Source of the DNA: CAZYEI01 sp964646425
GTDB taxonomy: Bacteria; Bacillota_I; Bacilli_A; RFN20; JAISJY01
Reading direction: 5' to 3'
NCBI GenBank assembly: GCA_964646425.1
Contig: CAZYEI010000002.1
Location: forward strand, 1 to 64,000
DNA length: 64,000 nt
The notes beneath the pieces were generated by a model. It was not told where the DNA came from, made no database searches, and saw nothing but the letters and a program-made list of their open reading frames with translations. The translations under genes were made by a program, and so were the position numbers. Positions 27,995 through 36,377 of this stretch are shown piece by piece. How positions within the stretch are numbered: position 1 is the stretch's first letter; every line of letters starts with the position of its first letter.

Positions 27995-29419
27995 ATGAAA
28001 AAAATAAAAAATATTGCATTGTTGGCTACGCTTATGAGTTTAATTGCTGGATGTAATACGGTTGGAACAAGTACGAAATCGACAAATAGTACGCCATCTA
28101 ATATTTCTGGTTCGAGTTCTAATAGTGTAAATACTATTTCATCGAGTACAAATAGTTCTGCAAAATTACCATTAGACTATAAAGTTTCATCTTATTATGA
28201 AGCAATGGAAATTCTAAGTAAATTAAAAAATTATACTATTGAAGTAACTTACATGGAAGGTTCCTATAAAATGGTCAATAATGTATTTTTCACTGAAAAT
28301 GCAATTTTTGATGATTATGTTGGTGATGAATATGGCTATGTTTTAACAAATGATGGAGTGGTTCGTGTTGATTATTACGAAAATAAATTAGTTTCGTCAG
28401 AAGTTTATACTAAAGAAGATGGTACTTTATATGATACTGTTTGGGACAAGACTTTTTTTACATCTTTTGCTGATATTAACTTAAAAGAATTTGAGAGTGC
28501 TGGAAATAGTGATTATTTTGATATAACTGGAAAGGTTAATAAAATTCAATTTATGAATTTAGTTCATGCTGAACAAACTGATTATGATAAATTAATTGCA
28601 CTAACAGCATATTTTGATGAAAACATTTCTAATTTAATGTTTTCTCTTGAATTTAGTGATGGTTTTGGATATAGTATCGAAATTAAAGATATAAATAATA
28701 CAAAGATTAAAGTTATTGATGATTTTATCAATGCCGGAAATGGTGCTGCTCAAATAAGTTCTGATTTATTAAGAGTTCGTGAATTATTTTCTGGTTTCAA
28801 CTATAAACGTGTGATGTATTATGAGGATGAAAACTCTGAAATTAAAGTTTCAGGATATGAATATTTTAATCCTGATTATTTCTTTGTTAAATTTACAAAT
28901 GAATATAAAATGTTTGATCCAGCTTCAAGTTTTGATAGTGGTTATATTGGCTTTAATCACAAGATAATTGAAGGAAGCGAAAGGCACGGAACATATTTAA
29001 CATATTTTTATGATGGCCAAGTAATTATTTTCCCTCAAGTAGCTTATTACAATCCGGATATAACTAAATTTTATAACTATCCTACTTATATGACGCTATT
29101 TAATGGTCTTCAATATTTTGATTTAGTAAATGGAACAGAACATAGTTATAGAACAACAAATTTTGAATTAACTTTAGATTTTGTAGAAAATATGCAAATT
29201 ACAGAATCATTGGCTGGTTACTACATTGATGGTTTAACAATAACATTGGAAGATAATATTGAAACAGAAAATGCGAAAGTTACATTTGTTCTTGAATATT
29301 CAACTGATGGAGTTGCTGGTGGTGAAAATTCAGCTATTGCTGAATTTGAATTTATTGAATTTGGCTTAGCGAATATCCTTGAATTTGACAAAATTTTAGA
29401 AAATGCAATTGATGCTTAA
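27995..29419 (+). CDS. Predicted lipoprotein, unknown function
   Basis: This 474-residue surface lipoprotein has a signal peptide and lipobox LIAGC with Cys20, then a Ser/Thr/Asn linker (about 21-60). The rest is Tyr/Phe/Asp/Glu-rich and looks like beta structure in two similar-sized halves (about 65-240 and 250-470). I recognise no catalytic motif. The style resembles LolA/LppX-type or ligand-binding lipoproteins, which is only a guess. It has its own promoter (27935-27962) and terminator and is followed by four more predicted lipoprotein genes. RBS AGGGGGA. Confidence 0.8.
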   Translation: MKKIKNIALLATLMSLIAGCNTVGTSTKSTNSTPSNISGSSSNSVNTISSSTNSSAKLPLDYKVSSYYEAMEILSKLKNYTIEVTYMEGSYKMVNNVFFTENAIFDDYVGDEYGYVLTNDGVVRVDYYENKLVSSEVYTKEDGTLYDTVWDKTFFTSFADINLKEFESAGNSDYFDITGKVNKIQFMNLVHAEQTDYDKLIALTAYFDENISNLMFSLEFSDGFGYSIEIKDINNTKIKVIDDFINAGNGAAQISSDLLRVRELFSGFNYKRVMYYEDENSEIKVSGYEYFNPDYFFVKFTNEYKMFDPASSFDSGYIGFNHKIIEGSERHGTYLTYFYDGQVIIFPQVAYYNPDITKFYNYPTYMTLFNGLQYFDLVNGTEHSYRTTNFELTLDFVENMQITESLAGYYIDGLTITLEDNIETENAKVTFVLEYSTDGVAGGENSAIAEFEFIEFGLANILEFDKILENAIDA

Positions 29420-29422
29420 TGG

Positions 29423-29452
29423 ATAAAGGAGATTCTTCTCCTTTATTTTTTT
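29423..29452 (+). terminator. Terminator after the lipoprotein gene at 27995
   Basis: AAAGGAGA and TCTCCTTT with a four-base loop, then a T run. Confidence 0.85.
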
Positions 29453-29461
29453 CATTTTAAT

Positions 29462-29475
29462 TGAAAACGCTTTCA
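29462..29475 (+). promoter_or_regulatory. Catabolite-responsive element (cre) candidate
   Basis: TGAAAACGCTTTCA matches the CcpA consensus TGWAANCGNTNWCA at every position. It lies about 44 bases upstream of the -35 box of the next lipoprotein promoter, a place where CcpA more often activates than represses (inference). Confidence 0.7.
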
Positions 29476-29518
29476 CCTTAAAAGTTAAAAAAATATTATC
29501 TATAACAGGAAAAAAATA

Positions 29519-29546
29519 TTGACATAGTTACTTTTTTTGGTAAAAT
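29519..29546 (+). promoter_or_regulatory. Promoter of the lipoprotein pair at 29576
   Basis: TTGACA, 16-base spacer, TAAAAT preceded by TGG (extended -10). Confidence 0.75.
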
Positions 29547-29575
29547 TATGTTAATTTATTATAGGGGGGGTTTGA

Positions 29576-30427
29576 ATGCAGAAAGTTAGCAAAAAAATTT
29601 ATGGTGCTTTGTTGTTGATACTTTTAACTGGATGTGTATCAAATAATACTTCATTAACATCATCAAATAGTAGTTCACCTGTAAATTCGACAAATACGGT
29701 ATCTACAAGTAATAATAGTACAAGTACTAATATTGTTACATCTTCAAGTGTGATTTCTAGTACAAGCACAAATAATTCATCATCAGATGATTTTCCGTAT
29801 TATTCTGAAATATCATCTGATTGTTCAACAAGAGATGGATTAATTGATATTGATTTAGGATTAGCGGTGGCTACTAATACTGAATTACAAATTGGTTTTG
29901 GCTTTAGTGATATTACTACTGAAGGTGCTATAGTAACTACGTCTCATCCAGATGTTTTACAATATGAATATAAAGGTGGAAAACATATTTTAAAAGGATT
30001 AAAGGAAGGTAAATCTTATCTAATAATTAAAGATTATGAAGGTTATATTCATTATCGAAAGGTTGTTAATGTTAAAGATGAATTAAGTGAGGAAGAAATC
30101 TATAATCATTTATTTGAAGTTGATACATGGTATTCTTGGTTTAGTGCTAGTACTTTAGTTTTTTTAGAAAATAAAACTGGAATTTACAAAGAATCAGATG
30201 GTTTTTCTGTTACTGGATCATTTGAATTTAAATATGAATTAGAAAAAATTGATAGAGATAAAAATGAATTTGTATTTACTTTTACTGAGGTTAGTGAAAA
30301 AACAATTGATTATACACCTACTGGATTTAATGTATCATTAACAGGAGATATTATTCATTTGCAAGATACTAATATGACATCAGATATTTTGCAAGCTCAT
30401 AAATCTAATTATGGTTCATGGAACTAA
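29576..30427 (+). CDS. Predicted lipoprotein with a Big_2-like region
   Basis: This 283-residue lipoprotein has the signal sequence ALLLILLTGC with Cys20 and a long Ser/Thr/Asn linker (about 21-70). A beta-rich stretch follows at about 85-170, with TTSHPDVLQYEYKGG and LKGLKEGKSYLIIKD in the pattern of bacterial Ig-like (Big_2) domains. The last 110 residues have no recognised fold. The ribosome site is a run of seven G. It starts a probable operon with the next gene (24-base gap), downstream of a cre site. The function is unknown; surface exposure is likely. Confidence 0.75.
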   Translation: MQKVSKKIYGALLLILLTGCVSNNTSLTSSNSSSPVNSTNTVSTSNNSTSTNIVTSSSVISSTSTNNSSSDDFPYYSEISSDCSTRDGLIDIDLGLAVATNTELQIGFGFSDITTEGAIVTTSHPDVLQYEYKGGKHILKGLKEGKSYLIIKDYEGYIHYRKVVNVKDELSEEEIYNHLFEVDTWYSWFSASTLVFLENKTGIYKESDGFSVTGSFEFKYELEKIDRDKNEFVFTFTEVSEKTIDYTPTGFNVSLTGDIIHLQDTNMTSDILQAHKSNYGSWN

Positions 30428-30451
30428 ATATAATATGAAAGGAGAATAATT

Positions 30452-33043
30452 ATGAAATTAAAAAATTTATTGACAATGACCTTTGCTGTAGCATTATTAG
30501 CGGGTTGTACAGTTGAAGGTAATTCATCAAAAAATTCAAATAAAAATAGTTCGTCTACTCCAAGCATAACAAGTACTTCAACAAATAGTTCTGATAAGAT
30601 AAGTACTTCATCGGTAGGCGATAAAACATCATCAAGTTCATCATCAAATTCGAATACAAGTATCAGCAGTTCATCGACAACACCAGTAGCTGAAGAATAT
30701 TTGGTTCGTATAAAGGCAAGTAATGGTGTTACAATAACTCCTAGTGCTGAAAAAGCTGTAAAAGATACGAAAATTACATTAACTGTAGTCGTTGATGCAG
30801 GATATTCGCTAAATGAATTAACTGTAAATAATCTTCCAATTACAGGTACTATTACTGGTGATAATTCTTATATTTTTACATTTACAATGCCTGATGCTGA
30901 TGTTACTGTTAAAACAACTGTTTCTGTCGAAGGTGATGTGACTTTAACAGGAGATATTGCTGTTCCAATGATTCTTCAAGCTGATGGAAAAACATATGCT
31001 GCATTTAATGTTGAATTAACTTCAAATTCATATGTTGCTTTTACTGTTGGTGGAACAAAATTAAGTATTACTCAAATTGATAGAACAAAATCGCTAGCAA
31101 ATATTGATTTAGCATCTGGACAAGGTGGAGGTTTCACTTTAGCTGGTGGTGCTAAATATGATTTCTTCTATAACCCTGATTTAGGCGAAGAATGTTGCTA
31201 TATTCAAAGAAGAGAAGTAACACGTTTGCCTTCTGATTCTAATAGTTTGTATTCATTGTTTGATGGAAGAGTAAAATCAGATCCATCTACTTATCCAGAA
31301 AATTTAGTTGGAGTTAGATATTCAAGTACTGAGTCAAATACTCAATATGAATGGAATTTATATGATGATAATTCATCTTATGCAGTTGTTAAACGTTTAG
31401 GTACTAATACTGTTACTGCTAATGTTTATAAATCATTGAATAATGATGTTTATGAAGTTGTTGATACATACTTAGAGGGACAATATGATTCAACAAGGCA
31501 TGATGATACGACGGCATATTCGGCAAAATACAAAATTGTTGATGCCGTTGCTAATGAATATGGCAATCATCAAATAACAGAACATGATGCTTTATTTGAA
31601 ATTAATAATCCATCACATGATACTACATCTATTGATTTTGATATTATGTATGGATATCGTACTGGGTTTAATATGGAATGGAATGATGAGTTAAAGGCTT
31701 ATACTCAAAGTGTTAAATCTACGAAAAATAATGATGGAACATTTGTTGTAAATGTTGATTCATCGAAAACATATGAATATTCAGATACAACTATTTCTCC
31801 AAAACATATTACATATAAAATTGAAATTACTTTTAGCAAGGCTGGGGAATTATTAAATGGTTCTTATGTTGAAAAAGAATATAGCAGTGGGGAATATGAT
31901 TTTTCTAAATATGAATTTTTATCTGGAGGAGAATATGGTGGTCAAGAAGTAAAAGCTCTTGAATTTGAATATATTTATGGTGATAAAAAAGAAAAAGAAG
32001 ATGTTGTATTTGATACAACTCCGTATTTTGCAAAATCTATTACTGCAACTGTTCACAATAGTAAGGTTTATCCAAATGAAACAAATACATTAAATCAAAC
32101 TGATTTAGTTGATAACTATATTGATATTAAAGCCGATCCAGCTACTGCTATTGATTTGTGGCAATATCGTGTTATTAATTCATCAAATTTAAATGTAATT
32201 GCTAAAAGAGATTCTTTTGAGACTAGATATTATGCTAAAAACTTAGGTACATCTACTTTAACAATCGGAAATGATGCAACAAATGATGTAACAACAACGA
32301 TTGATGTTACAGTATCAAATATTAAAAAAGTAAGAAGTTTCTATATGCAAGGTGAGAAAAATGGAAAGCCTACATATGATGATAATGTTTATGCGGTTTA
32401 TGCTGATGTTTTAGCTAAAACTGTTAAAAATGTATATGTGGCACCTAGTCCTAGTGATGCTCCTGTAGCATTTACTGCAGTTTCTTCAAATGAGGATTTG
32501 TTAAAAGTTACTGTAAATGGTCAAGTTATGACTCTTGATACAACAGGTGCTTCAAATATTACTGAGATTACTACTGTAACTATTACAATTTATTCTGATT
32601 ATTATGATTCTACATATTCGCCAACAACATTTAGAATTAACATTCAACCAAATGGTGTTCCTTCAACTGGAGCAATTGGTACATGGGCTAACTTATCAGA
32701 AGGCGTTTCTGTAACATTTACTGATGAGCAATCAAAGTATGCTAGTACAGGATATAAAACTGCTTATGTAACAACTACATCAGAATCAAATGTTGAATTT
32801 GCTTATTTATTTAATGAGTCAACTGGAACAATTACAGTTTCTGGTACTTCAATTAATGGCAATGAATTTGTTGGGATGTTCTATTTCACAAGTAATGGAA
32901 AAATAAATGGATGCTTGGCATATTCAGAATTTAGTTATGATTCAGGAGTCTTAGTTTCTGATATTTTCGGTGAATATTATCTTGATGAAGAAGGATATTT
33001 TGATGACGTAAATTCTGTATTTGTAGAACTTACACGACAATAA
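30452..33043 (+). CDS. Large lipoprotein with an InlB-type repeat and Big_2-like domains
   Basis: This 863-residue surface lipoprotein has lipobox LLAGC with Cys19 and a Ser/Thr linker to about residue 85. Residues about 90-152 match the divergent InlB-type repeat (GVTITPSAEKAVKDTKITL, then FTFTMPDADVTVK). A large beta-rich middle of unknown function follows. Ig-like Big_2 patterns appear near 540-625 and 640-730. The C-terminal 130 residues (from GTWANLSEGVSVTF) form another beta module, similar in style to the end of the next lipoprotein. The likely role is binding to host or food polymers (inference). RBS AAAGGAG. Confidence 0.78.
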   Translation: MKLKNLLTMTFAVALLAGCTVEGNSSKNSNKNSSSTPSITSTSTNSSDKISTSSVGDKTSSSSSSNSNTSISSSSTTPVAEEYLVRIKASNGVTITPSAEKAVKDTKITLTVVVDAGYSLNELTVNNLPITGTITGDNSYIFTFTMPDADVTVKTTVSVEGDVTLTGDIAVPMILQADGKTYAAFNVELTSNSYVAFTVGGTKLSITQIDRTKSLANIDLASGQGGGFTLAGGAKYDFFYNPDLGEECCYIQRREVTRLPSDSNSLYSLFDGRVKSDPSTYPENLVGVRYSSTESNTQYEWNLYDDNSSYAVVKRLGTNTVTANVYKSLNNDVYEVVDTYLEGQYDSTRHDDTTAYSAKYKIVDAVANEYGNHQITEHDALFEINNPSHDTTSIDFDIMYGYRTGFNMEWNDELKAYTQSVKSTKNNDGTFVVNVDSSKTYEYSDTTISPKHITYKIEITFSKAGELLNGSYVEKEYSSGEYDFSKYEFLSGGEYGGQEVKALEFEYIYGDKKEKEDVVFDTTPYFAKSITATVHNSKVYPNETNTLNQTDLVDNYIDIKADPATAIDLWQYRVINSSNLNVIAKRDSFETRYYAKNLGTSTLTIGNDATNDVTTTIDVTVSNIKKVRSFYMQGEKNGKPTYDDNVYAVYADVLAKTVKNVYVAPSPSDAPVAFTAVSSNEDLLKVTVNGQVMTLDTTGASNITEITTVTITIYSDYYDSTYSPTTFRINIQPNGVPSTGAIGTWANLSEGVSVTFTDEQSKYASTGYKTAYVTTTSESNVEFAYLFNESTGTITVSGTSINGNEFVGMFYFTSNGKINGCLAYSEFSYDSGVLVSDIFGEYYLDEEGYFDDVNSVFVELTRQ

Positions 33044-33048
33044 TAACG

Positions 33049-33083
33049 AAAAAGATTATCAATTTATTTTGATAATCTTTTTT
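33049..33083 (+). terminator. Terminator after the large lipoprotein gene
   Basis: AAAAAGATTATCA and TGATAATCTTTTTT form the stem. Confidence 0.85.
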
Positions 33084-33174
33084 GTTTTAAAATATAATCA
33101 AAAAAAGTGATGTTAAAAATAGACTTTTATTTTTTATAAAAAATAATAAATAATTAAAAAGTATTAAATTAATC

Positions 33175-33203
33175 TTGAGTTTTAATATGAATAAGAGTAA
33201 AAT
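33175..33203 (+). promoter_or_regulatory. Promoter of the lipoprotein gene at 33238
   Basis: TTGAGT, 17-base spacer, TAAAAT. Confidence 0.6.
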
Positions 33204-33237
33204 ATAGAAGCGATATTTATTTTATTAAGGAGGTTAA

Positions 33238-35181
33238 ATGTTAATGAAAAAAAGTATAGTTATGTTAGCTATTGTTTTAGTAGCTTTATCATCATGCGAT
33301 AAAAATAATTCTAGTTCAAGTTCAACGACAAATAGTTCTGGAAATTCATCTACTAATTCGATAGTTTCAAGTGATATATCTACAAATACAAGTTCGAACA
33401 GCAGTACTAGTTCTTCTATTACTACGCCTGTAACATATATTTCTCAAGCTGCGTTAGATTCATTATCTGGTTCAATGAAGATAGTAGGAAGCTATAAGAT
33501 AGATGCTGTAAAGTATGGTTCTGATTATGATTATGTTGGATCAACGGTTCAAATTTATGAAGATGATTTATATTATTGCTTAGAAACTTCAAGTGGCACG
33601 AAGGTTCAAGAACTAAATTTATTTGATGATGACGGTTTGGCATCTGCAAGATATTTAACTGAAAAGAATCAAATTGCTGAGGAATTACTTGAAGATAGTG
33701 ACGGCAATTATCTTTTCTGGGAAGATTTTGAAAATAAATTAACAAATTTAGTAGTAACTGATTTTGTTTATCAAGAAGATGGGACATATTTATGCGTAAA
33801 TGATGAAGTTAGTAAAACTATTGGTCATCATTTATATGGATATAACGAAGATATGGCTAAAGTAACCATGGTTGTTGTTGATGAAAAAGTTGTAAAAATA
33901 GACTTTGCAACAAAAAGATATATGTATGATGGAGTTATGTATCAAGACTCTGGCACATTTATCATTAGTGAACATGGTAGTGCTAAAGTTCCTACTATTT
34001 CGGTAAGAGAAACAACTGAAGAACATGAAATTCTTGCTACTGCTTTAGAAAAACTTGGCTTGAATTACACAACTGAAGTATATGCTGAAATTACTCCTTA
34101 TGGTTATAATACAAGTACAGGTGGCTATACATATTATTTTGTTGATGATTATGTATATGTGGATAATGGTGAAGAAGAATCTGAATCATTTGGCTATTAT
34201 TTTGACGCTGGCACATTATACCAATTCGGAGTTTCTGATGGCGAATCATATTTTGTTGATTCTACTGAAGGAGTTAATGGAGATTTAAGTGCGATTGCTT
34301 TTGATTTAACAACATTTGCTACTGAAATGTTTACATATCAAGGTGATGGTGTTTATACAGTTGAAGATGATTTTGCCCCAGTTATTGGTTCTTTAATTTC
34401 AATTGATAATTATGGTGGATATTCAACTAAAGTAACAATAAAGTTAAATGAGCAAAGTGAGCTAGATTATATTCAATATGATTTCTATGTTGATGGCTCA
34501 AATGGTGGCTCAGGTTTTTACAAATATACATTTAAAGATGTTGATAAAACAATTTCTCCAATTACGCTTGATGGTCTACTAAAAACAGTAGCAATTATCG
34601 AGAAAATTCCTGAAAGCATTAAAGGAAAATGGACAGTTAATATTGGCGATACTGCTAAAACAATTAGAATTAGTGGAAAGAAAGTTTATATTGATACTAA
34701 TCAAGCTCGTTTGGTAAATTGTGATGGTGAAACTCTTGTTGTTTCTCTTGATGATGAATTATATTCGTTTAAAGTTGTAGATAATGGTAATTCAATAACT
34801 GCTGAACTTACATATAATTCTGCATCATATGTTCTTTCAAAAATAGATGATAGTAAATGGCAATATCAAACAATAAAAGATTTTGTTGGCAGTGATATTA
34901 TTCCAGCATTTACTAGTGGTACAAATTATGGATTTGGAACTTCTGAGGCTGGAGATGGCTCTGAAATTTTAGCAATTGAAGTTAGTGGCGATAATGCTTC
35001 GACTGCATGGGAAGATGAATATATTGTAGATTTAACGGTTGCTGGATTTGTACAAGATACAAGTTATGATTATGATGATGGATATGGTTATATTTTTGTT
35101 GCTCCTGATTCATCTTGTTTTGTTCAATTTTTCTACAATGCAACATACAATGTGTTTGCAATTTATGTCTATAATATTTAA
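33238..35181 (+). CDS. Predicted lipoprotein, unknown function
   Basis: This 647-residue lipoprotein has lipobox ALSSC with Cys20, a Ser/Thr linker (about 21-65), and a Tyr/Asp-rich, mostly beta body. Its layout repeats: about residues 75-255 and 265-440 look alike in composition and in their TYYF/TFIIS type strands, and both recall the lipoprotein at 27995. A compact beta domain lies near 455-540 (KGKWTVNIGDTAKTIRISG), and the last 95 residues are another small module. AAGGAGG precedes two possible ATG starts, at 33238 and 33244. No enzymatic motif is seen. Confidence 0.75.
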   Translation: MLMKKSIVMLAIVLVALSSCDKNNSSSSSTTNSSGNSSTNSIVSSDISTNTSSNSSTSSSITTPVTYISQAALDSLSGSMKIVGSYKIDAVKYGSDYDYVGSTVQIYEDDLYYCLETSSGTKVQELNLFDDDGLASARYLTEKNQIAEELLEDSDGNYLFWEDFENKLTNLVVTDFVYQEDGTYLCVNDEVSKTIGHHLYGYNEDMAKVTMVVVDEKVVKIDFATKRYMYDGVMYQDSGTFIISEHGSAKVPTISVRETTEEHEILATALEKLGLNYTTEVYAEITPYGYNTSTGGYTYYFVDDYVYVDNGEEESESFGYYFDAGTLYQFGVSDGESYFVDSTEGVNGDLSAIAFDLTTFATEMFTYQGDGVYTVEDDFAPVIGSLISIDNYGGYSTKVTIKLNEQSELDYIQYDFYVDGSNGGSGFYKYTFKDVDKTISPITLDGLLKTVAIIEKIPESIKGKWTVNIGDTAKTIRISGKKVYIDTNQARLVNCDGETLVVSLDDELYSFKVVDNGNSITAELTYNSASYVLSKIDDSKWQYQTIKDFVGSDIIPAFTSGTNYGFGTSEAGDGSEILAIEVSGDNASTAWEDEYIVDLTVAGFVQDTSYDYDDGYGYIFVAPDSSCFVQFFYNATYNVFAIYVYNI

Positions 35182-35207
35182 TTTGAAAATTAGATAAAAA
35201 TTTTAAT

Positions 35208-35237
35208 AAAGCTAGACAATTTATTTGTCTGGCTTTT
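35208..35237 (+). terminator. Hairpin after the lipoprotein gene at 33238, possible terminator
   Basis: AAAGCTAGACA and TGTCTGGCTTTT pair with one mismatch. The T run is short, so some read-through into the next gene is possible. Confidence 0.5.
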
Positions 35238-35275
35238 GGTGGGTTTATAAGTATATATAAAAAGGAGTTGAGAGT

Positions 35276-36361
35276 GTGAAGAAAATATTGATATGTTTCT
35301 TATGCTTGCTAATTTTAACTGGGTGTTCTGGTGGAAATGCTGAACCAAATTATGCTGCTAATGGTTATACGGTAACAGTTAATTATTTTATGGGTGAAGG
35401 TGCATGGCGTGGTAGAAATGAAGCTGTGTTCCAATATAAACCTAATTCTCCAGTTGCTCAAATTGGAGTGGATTTTGCCAAAGGTGAAGAACCAGAGTTG
35501 GCTGGCCATAAACTAGAAGGTTGGTATTTAGATCAAGACTTTACACAAAAATTTGATTTTGAAAATACACTAACTATAGAAGGCGAGACGATTAACTTAT
35601 ATGCTAAATGGATGCCTAATATTTCTTATACATATAAAGTTATTACATTTGAGGATAATCAAGAAATAGTAGTTGATGAAATTGCTACTATATCAGGCCA
35701 TATATTTGAAAAAAATTTAGTTAGATATAATGGATATGTTATTATTGGTTATTACCAAGATAAAGATTGTTTAATACCATGGGATGATTCTCATGTTATG
35801 AGAGAGGCAAATGAGGGTGAAACCGAAGTAATAGAAAAGGTTTATTCTAAATGGATATCGAATGATTTTAATGTTGTTGCAACACCAGAAGAATTTAATC
35901 GTGCTCTTGCTAGAAATAAAAGTATCTATTTAACTTCAAATTTAGATTTTTCAAATACAAAATTTAATTATTGTTCTTTATATGATGGCCAAATTTTGGG
36001 AAATGGATTTACTATTTCAAATATCAATCTTAATAGTTTAGATGAGCTTGCTTCTGATAAGAGGCCTCAATTTGGATTGTTTGGTACTCTATATGGTGCA
36101 ACAATTAAAGATTTAACAATAGAGAATGTAAACTTGCTTGTGGAAACTAGAGTTCAAGCTGAAATATATATTGGTACTTTGGCTGGTACAATTCAAGATT
36201 CAAAAATTGAAAATGTCACAATATCAGGTAATCTAACAATTAGTAGTGTTCAAGTTAAAATTAATAAATTAGAGTACAATATTACTGATTTAGGAAATAC
36301 AATTACAAATTCTGAAATTAATAATTGTAATGTTAGTTTTACAGTTGAAGATTTAAGATAA
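35276..36361 (+). CDS. Lipoprotein with InlB-type repeats and a beta-helix, first gene of the opp operon
   Basis: This 361-residue lipoprotein starts at GTG after AAGGAG. The lipobox is LILTGC with Cys17. Residues about 30-115 and 118-200 are two InlB-type repeats (GHKLEGWYLDQDFTQKFDF and LYAKW; YNGYVIIGYYQDKDCLIPW and YSKW). The C-terminal 150 residues look like a short GLUG-type right-handed beta-helix (NGFTISNINL, LFGTLYGATIKDLTIENVN, IGTLAGTIQDSKIENVTI). Only 16 bases separate it from oppA, so it is probably cotranscribed and may help capture protein or peptide at the surface (inference). Confidence 0.8.
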   Translation: MKKILICFLCLLILTGCSGGNAEPNYAANGYTVTVNYFMGEGAWRGRNEAVFQYKPNSPVAQIGVDFAKGEEPELAGHKLEGWYLDQDFTQKFDFENTLTIEGETINLYAKWMPNISYTYKVITFEDNQEIVVDEIATISGHIFEKNLVRYNGYVIIGYYQDKDCLIPWDDSHVMREANEGETEVIEKVYSKWISNDFNVVATPEEFNRALARNKSIYLTSNLDFSNTKFNYCSLYDGQILGNGFTISNINLNSLDELASDKRPQFGLFGTLYGATIKDLTIENVNLLVETRVQAEIYIGTLAGTIQDSKIENVTISGNLTISSVQVKINKLEYNITDLGNTITNSEINNCNVSFTVEDLR

Positions 36362-36377
36362 TAAGGAGGAAATGAAA

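Noticed and set aside
33422..33787. 121-residue minus-strand frame inside a lipoprotein gene
   Set aside because: Gln/Asn/His-rich product typical of an antisense shadow.
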